Shown: positions 7,668 through 11,631 of the stretch, piece after piece
Position numbering within the stretch: the first letter of the stretch is position 1
How the letters are laid out: the number at the start of each line of letters is the position of its first letter
Assembly (NCBI GenBank): GCA_035294465.1
Contig: DATGKW010000080.1
Location: 1 to 11,631, forward strand
Length of the DNA: 11,631 nt
DNA from: Paraktedonobacter sp035294465
GTDB lineage: Bacteria; Chloroflexota; Ktedonobacteria; Ktedonobacterales; Ktedonobacteraceae
Reading direction: 5' to 3'
Made by a program: the position numbers and the translations under genes
The notes under the pieces: generated by a model
What the model was told of the DNA's origin: nothing
The model's input: only the letters and a program-made list of their open reading frames with translations
Database searches by the model: none

Positions 7668-7683
7668 CTTTTCGGGCGAAAAG
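7668..7683. repeat. 16-bp palindrome between divergent genes
   Basis: CTTTTCG-GG-CGAAAAG is a perfect 7-bp inverted repeat with a 2-nt centre. It sits about 48 bp upstream of the -35 box of the leftward peptidase promoter. Its size and symmetry suit a dimeric regulator, but no T-run or partner site confirms a role. Confidence 0.45.
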
Positions 7684-7727
7684 CTACCTGTTTTCAAGGC
7701 AATCTTTCCCACACCATGGTCCAAATG

Positions 7728-7767
7728 TGCAAAATACGCTGCAAAGTACACAAAAATCAGCTATACT
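7728..7767 (+). promoter_or_regulatory. Tandem 12-bp repeats next to a TATACT box, candidate promoter of the NYN-protein gene
   Basis: TGCAAAATACGC (7728-7739) is followed directly by TGCAAAGTACAC (7740-7751), matching at 10 of 12 positions. A TATACT -10-like box follows at 7762-7767. There is no good -35 at 16-18 bp, and the repeats cover that position, so an activator-dependent promoter is one reading. The leader would be about 115 nt. Confidence 0.3.
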
Positions 7768-7890
7768 AGATAGAGATTCAAAGATCAACTTGTAACGCTG
7801 CTACTCAGTACCATTTTATCCTTATTTTCTAGGTGCGACTCTTTCAAATGTGGTTCGACTCATAATAGAACAGGTTCAGGAGTGCATTAC

Positions 7891-10653
7891 ATGCTAGAAT
7901 GTCCATCCTGCCAGCAGGTTTTGCCCTCTAATGCGCGCTTTTGTGCGTACTGTGGGCAACGTCTGCCGGTCAAGACAACGATGGTCCTCCCCCCTCTTAA
8001 AGAGGAGGAACCACCCGCCGATCTCGCAACTTCTGCCGATCCTTTTGCGCATATAAAACGCGAACTGGCCGCACAAGGCCCCGATATTACAGCCGTTATG
8101 GACTCGCTCCTGCCCTTTGTGTACGAGAACCATCGCGCTGAGAACCAGGCGCTGTTTGCCAGCGCCCTGGCGAGCAAGCCACCTCTGGAGGATGCCGTCT
8201 GGGGACGGATAGCCTTCGTCCTGGGGGCCTATGGCAATTATTTGCACCGCTACCCGCTGAGCGCCGAGCAAAAGCGGCTGGTTTGGCGAGCGCTGCTCTG
8301 GGCCGTTTATTACGAGCGCTGCTACCGGCACAAATACCTGACGCAACGCTGCCAGCAATTGCTCCATTTCTTGCAGGGCTGCGCGGGCGACGCCGTTTTT
8401 GTGGATGAAATCATGAGCGATCTGGACGCACTCTGCCCATACCTGGAAAGAGGCAGCCTTAAATCGATGCAGACAGCTCTGCAACAATTACCGGGCGCGC
8501 CCGCAACTCTGCTTGAGCGCGTCGGCGAACAGTTAGCCCTGGCTGAAAAGCGGAGGCAAGAGCAAGAGGCAATGGCAGCGGCAGCGCGCAAGAAAAAAGA
8601 GGAGCAGGCCCGGCAAACGTCTTTGCATAAGTCAGGACGTGGAGAACAATGGGTGCCAGACAGCATTGCTGGGAAGACGACCCGACATGGGATCCAGAAG
8701 GCGAGCCATTCCGATAAAAAAATTCAGAAGGCGCCACAGCTTCGGGCACCTGGTCCGCAAAAGCGGGCGTCGGGCGAGCTTGCGCCGGGCACTCGCCAGT
8801 TGCTCTCTTTCTTCACCGAAGAACAATGTATGGAATTCTTTGCCAGCCTGCGCGGCGCACACCTGGAGACGCTTACCCGCCTCCTGCTGGATACGCGTAA
8901 ACAGTTGCTCGCAGCGCTCCGCCAGGAACTGCTTGCCGGACATGAGATGGAATACCAGGCACCGCGCCGGCCTATTCGCCTGGGCAAAAAACAGGCGAAC
9001 CGTTTCGCCGAAGCCCGCCGCCTGCTGGCCAGCTCGCGCAGTAGCGAGCAGCAGGCCGGCTTGCACCTGTTTGAGCAGGGCGCGCGCGAAACTACGCATC
9101 CCGATTATCAGCAGCTCGCGCGCGAATGGATGCTCTACGCTCGCGCGGTGGCCCAGGGAGGCCATCGCGCAGTCAACGATTGGGAAAGCGATCTCCGACA
9201 CGACAAGACTTCGTGGGAAGAGCGCTGGAACCTGGCCCTCTTTTACTGGCAGACCGGCCACCCGGAGGAAACCCTGCGTATCCTCAAGCCAGGACTGGAT
9301 GAATTACGTTCGCCGGTTGCCCACCTGCGCTTTGCTCTGGCCTGTGCCCTCGATCTCCTGGAGAAGCCGCAACAGAAAACGTCTTCCGCGCCGCAAGAGG
9401 CGCTGGCCTTTCTGCTGGCTCACCTGGAGCACTGGCCGCACCCGTTGAGTTGCCTGACGTGGCTGGCTCTGGCGCACGAGACGCATGGGCCGCTCCATCC
9501 ACGCCAGCAATCACAGCGCCTGAGTACCTTCCAGGAGTTGATAGAACGCCCGCTGAACCTGCCGGATCCGCGCATGGACTTATCCGAAACACAGGTAGCA
9601 ACTCTAGAAGCAGCGCTGGTAGAGGGAGCCAGATGCGAAGAAGCCTGGCTCCTCTGGATCAACGACTATGCCGAACGCCATCCGCGTAAATACCCGGCCT
9701 GGATTAAATTAGCTGAGATCAGCGAACGTCTCCGGCGGCTGGAAACGGCGGAACTGGCCTTGCAGCACGTCGTGGAGATCCAATATCACAACGATTACGC
9801 CCACTACCAGGAAGGCACTCCACTGCCACGCGCCGAATTTTTGCGCCGCAATCTGGAACGGCTCTTCGAGTTTTACCAGCGTCACGGCCTGATTGCGCAA
9901 GGGACCGAGGCTTTTCGGTGCTGCTATCCCCCCCTGAGCCATCTTTGGGATACCCATGAGCCAGCCAATCATCGGCTGATCTTCCTGACGCGCCCATACC
10001 TGGAAGCCCATCTGCGCTCCGAAAAAGAGGCAAGCGAGGCACGGAGCGAACGCAGCCTGTGTGATCTCAGCAAAACCGCCACCGTGCCGCTGGAATCCTT
10101 CAAGCCCGGCCGGCGAGTCGGTATTTTTGTAGATTACGAGAATATCGCGAGCTTCATTCCGCCTGGAATAGATGCCGAAGAGGTAGGCAAGGCGCTCAAA
10201 AACTACGCCGCACATTTTGGTGAGGTGGTCTGCCAGTGGGCCTCGGCCAGCCCGCAGAATCTCTCGAATCTGGCTGATGTACGCCTGGGATTGGAGACTG
10301 CGCATTTTAAGGTACGTTTCCCGCGCCGTGAATTGCAGTTTAGCCCTTCGAAAAAGAACCTGGCAGACTTCGCACTACTGGAGTGCTTGAGCGAGGCCAG
10401 TGCTAACGAGCGTCCCGATGTGTACCTGATTGTCAGCGGGGATCGCGATTACTATGAGCGCATCTGTAGCCTGCTTGACGCTGGACATACGGTGCGCCTT
10501 CTCGTTGCTACTGGAAGCCAGCACCTTTCGTCCAGGTACCGCGAACTCCAGCAACGGAGGGCACGTGCTCGCCAGGCTGCCGGTCACGAAGAATCGGATT
10601 TCTTCATTGACGATCTGGAAGAGATCCTGTATCCACTGGTTTCAGTAAATTGA
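7891..10653 (+). CDS. Zinc-ribbon, helical-repeat and NYN (PIN-like nuclease) domain protein
   Basis: The ATG at 7891 has an ideal AGGAG at 7878-7882 (8-nt spacing); an upstream in-frame GTG at 7882 overlaps that site. The product is 920 residues. A CPSC...CAYC zinc ribbon uses Cys 4, 7, 18 and 21. Residues about 50-210 are helical, about 215-240 form a charged coiled-coil-like segment, and a basic linker follows. Residues about 290-700 are helical repeats with TPR-like pieces (for example WNLALFYWQTGHPEETLRIL in the segment beginning near 428, and WIKLAEISERLRRLETAELA near 602). Residues about 741-875 are an NYN domain, a PIN-like fold found in RNA-cleaving proteins, with conserved acids at Asp748 (FVDYEN), Asp826 (NLADFAL) and Asp851/Asp853 (VSGDRD). 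It has no signal peptide or membrane helix, so it should be cytoplasmic. A metal-dependent RNase guided by protein or RNA contacts is the likely role; the target is unknown. Confidence 0.85.
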   Translation: MLECPSCQQVLPSNARFCAYCGQRLPVKTTMVLPPLKEEEPPADLATSADPFAHIKRELAAQGPDITAVMDSLLPFVYENHRAENQALFASALASKPPLEDAVWGRIAFVLGAYGNYLHRYPLSAEQKRLVWRALLWAVYYERCYRHKYLTQRCQQLLHFLQGCAGDAVFVDEIMSDLDALCPYLERGSLKSMQTALQQLPGAPATLLERVGEQLALAEKRRQEQEAMAAAARKKKEEQARQTSLHKSGRGEQWVPDSIAGKTTRHGIQKASHSDKKIQKAPQLRAPGPQKRASGELAPGTRQLLSFFTEEQCMEFFASLRGAHLETLTRLLLDTRKQLLAALRQELLAGHEMEYQAPRRPIRLGKKQANRFAEARRLLASSRSSEQQAGLHLFEQGARETTHPDYQQLAREWMLYARAVAQGGHRAVNDWESDLRHDKTSWEERWNLALFYWQTGHPEETLRILKPGLDELRSPVAHLRFALACALDLLEKPQQKTSSAPQEALAFLLAHLEHWPHPLSCLTWLALAHETHGPLHPRQQSQRLSTFQELIERPLNLPDPRMDLSETQVATLEAALVEGARCEEAWLLWINDYAERHPRKYPAWIKLAEISERLRRLETAELALQHVVEIQYHNDYAHYQEGTPLPRAEFLRRNLERLFEFYQRHGLIAQGTEAFRCCYPPLSHLWDTHEPANHRLIFLTRPYLEAHLRSEKEASEARSERSLCDLSKTATVPLESFKPGRRVGIFVDYENIASFIPPGIDAEEVGKALKNYAAHFGEVVCQWASASPQNLSNLADVRLGLETAHFKVRFPRRELQFSPSKKNLADFALLECLSEASANERPDVYLIVSGDRDYYERICSLLDAGHTVRLLVATGSQHLSSRYRELQQRRARARQAAGHEESDFFIDDLEEILYPLVSVN

Positions 10654-10729
10654 CATTGCTGCACATCTCTTTCTGCATCTTCTTAGGGAAACGGGGAAAG
10701 CTGCAAATAGCAGGAAACAACCATCATTT

Positions 10730-10742
10730 TGCTGAATCAGCA
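10730..10742. repeat. 13-bp inverted repeat between the NYN and stress-like genes
   Basis: TGCTGA-A-TCAGCA is a perfect 6-bp inverted repeat around one base. It lies 77 bp after the NYN gene stop and about 38 bp before the -35 box of the next gene. It could be an operator; without a T-run it is a poor terminator. Confidence 0.35.
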
Positions 10743-10780
10743 TGCAGCCAATTCGGCAAAACTCGCGCCCCTTTATCCTG

Positions 10781-10809
10781 TTGAAGGATCGGTTCCTGCC
10801 GATTAAAAT
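10781..10809 (+). promoter_or_regulatory. Sigma-70-type promoter of the stress-like gene
   Basis: TTGAAG (10781-10786) and TAAAAT (10804-10809, five of six) are separated by 17 bp. The predicted start is near 10816, giving a leader of about 42 nt before the ATG at 10858, with GAGG at 10846-10849. This argues that the gene is transcribed apart from the NYN gene upstream. Confidence 0.6.
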
Positions 10810-10857
10810 GAAGAAAGAGAGAGAAAAGGCCAGCGCAGAAAAGATGAGGTATTTCTT

Positions 10858-11319
10858 ATGACACAGGCGTATTACCCAAAATATCCACAAGCAATGATCG
10901 GCTCGCTGTATCCCACCAACTATATTGTGTGCGTCATCAATGATCTGCAAGAGGCAATGCAAGCAGTAGAGGCTTTTCAGGCTGCCGGTTTTGACGCCAG
11001 CACTGTCCGTCTGATGAAAGCGAGCGAATTACTGGAGAAAATTCAGGAACTGGAACAGCGCAAGAGCGCCTTCCAGCGGTTTTTCTCCAGCTTCCAGGAC
11101 ATCAACAACGAAACGGGCATGGAAGTCTATCAACTCGAAGCGAAACAGGGCCATCATATCCTGTACATACGCACCTGTGCCCCATCAGTTTGTACAAGCC
11201 CAAGCAGAGAGATCGGTCGGATCCGCGAGATCCTGGGACGGTACCGGGCTCACACGATCAAGTTTTTCGGCACATGGTCCGTGGAAGACATTCCTCCTCT
11301 TCACCTCCAGAAACACTAA
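10858..11319 (+). CDS. Small protein resembling general-stress (YflT/GSP17M-like) domain proteins
   Basis: The product is 153 residues, with GAGG 8 nt before the ATG. The segment NYIVCVINDLQEAMQAVEAF followed by QAAGFDASTVRLM (residues about 21-53) has the beta-alpha-beta pattern of general-stress 17M/YflT-like domains, in which a strand and the phrase 'avealraaGf' open the fold. A Lys/Glu-rich helix (about 55-85) and two further strands (MEVYQLEAKQGHHILYIRTC) follow. The C-terminal third, with REIGRIREILGRYRAHTIKFFG, continues this ferredoxin-like pattern. There is no signal peptide or membrane helix, so a cytoplasmic protein is expected. Its biochemical role is unknown, and the family link rests on pattern and not on a catalytic motif. 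Its TAA stop overlaps the stop of the convergent gene. Confidence 0.6.
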   Translation: MTQAYYPKYPQAMIGSLYPTNYIVCVINDLQEAMQAVEAFQAAGFDASTVRLMKASELLEKIQELEQRKSAFQRFFSSFQDINNETGMEVYQLEAKQGHHILYIRTCAPSVCTSPSREIGRIREILGRYRAHTIKFFGTWSVEDIPPLHLQKH

Positions 11320-11631
11320 GAGTGTGCCTGTCGCTCCCGATAGATTCTTAATGCCTGACTAATCAGTTCGCCACCGGCTCCGTCAAAGGGCATGGAGAAA
11401 GGGCGCTGGTCTTCGGGCATGTTGGCGATGTCATTGTACATCTTGCCAAGGCCCTGCTCGATCCCTTTATCACCGTGGGTAAAGCCCTGAACCAGGTCGT
11501 TCCACTCGCGGGCCAGCTTCTGGGCAGCGGGTCCGGCGGGATCTTCATTAGCAGCGACCAGGCGGCGCAATTCGGCGAGCGCGGCATTCCAGCGCTGGGT
11601 AGCAATCCGCTGATCCTCGGCGGTCCAGTTC
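11316..11631 (-). CDS. C-terminal part of a TipAS-domain protein (probable MerR/TipA-type regulator), cut by window edge
   Basis: The minus frame is open from the right edge to a TAG at 11316-11318, giving the last 104 residues. The pattern NWTAEDQRIATQRWNAAL, PAAQKLAREWNDLVQGFTHGDKGIEQGL and KMYNDIANMPED fits the end of the TipAS domain, the helical drug-binding domain of TipA-like MerR regulators that in TipA binds thiopeptides. In such proteins an N-terminal MerR DNA-binding domain would lie beyond the window; stand-alone TipAS proteins also exist, so regulator status is inferred. A TTG inside this frame at 11570 is not taken as the start, because domain sequence continues upstream of it. 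Confidence 0.75.
   Translation of the reverse strand, partial: NWTAEDQRIATQRWNAALAELRRLVAANEDPAGPAAQKLAREWNDLVQGFTHGDKGIEQGLGKMYNDIANMPEDQRPFSMPFDGAGGELISQALRIYRERQAHS

Larger units (their letters stand above)
7547..7890. other. Divergent intergenic region between peptidase and NYN-protein genes
   Basis: This 344-bp region lies between two divergent starts and contains no gene I can support. It holds the peptidase promoter (7591-7620), a 16-bp perfect palindrome (7668-7683), two tandem 12-bp near-repeats (7728-7751) and a TATACT box (7762-7767) that may belong to the rightward gene. The part from about 7730 to 7870 is AT-rich. Confidence 0.6.

Overview
The window looks like chromosomal DNA from a Gram-positive-type or monoderm-like soil bacterium. 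My best guess is the class Ktedonobacteria (Chloroflexota). That placement is an inference from the gene set: a membrane protein with baseplate J-like domains, a peptidase with a proline-rich PPGY tail, a TipAS-type regulator fragment and a zinc-ribbon/NYN fusion, in DNA of moderate GC content. No rRNA or universal phylogenetic marker is present to settle it.

Seven protein genes can be supported, in the strand order - + + - + + -. From left to right they are: the N-terminal 286 residues of an L,D-transpeptidase lipoprotein (minus strand, running off the left edge); pckA, an ATP-dependent PEP carboxykinase; a single-pass membrane protein with a baseplate J/gp47-like extracellular part and a recent 63-bp tandem repeat; a membrane-anchored S33/TAP-like alpha/beta-hydrolase peptidase on the minus strand; a 920-residue zinc-ribbon, helical-repeat and NYN (PIN-like nuclease) protein; a 153-residue protein resembling the general-stress/YflT-like family; and the C-terminal end of a TipAS-domain protein running off the right edge on the minus strand.

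There is no convincing operon. Nearly every gene is separated from its neighbours by a long intergenic stretch, and most have a plausible promoter of their own. Two gene pairs converge: the baseplate J-like gene with the peptidase gene, 20 bp apart, and the stress-like gene with the TipAS gene, whose stop codons overlap. Three intergenic stretches exceed 300 bp (about 530, 570 and 340 bp). They hold promoter candidates and short repeats, but no further gene that I can support.

Three products (the lipoprotein, the baseplate J-like protein and the peptidase) are predicted to act at or outside the membrane. The last two share one layout: a cytoplasmic proline-rich tail, one membrane helix and an outward-facing domain. 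I see no CRISPR array, insertion sequence, tRNA, rRNA or clear defence island. The least ordinary items are the zinc-ribbon/helical-repeat/NYN fusion and the two-sided baseplate J-like protein. Neither is shown by the sequence alone to be a new system.
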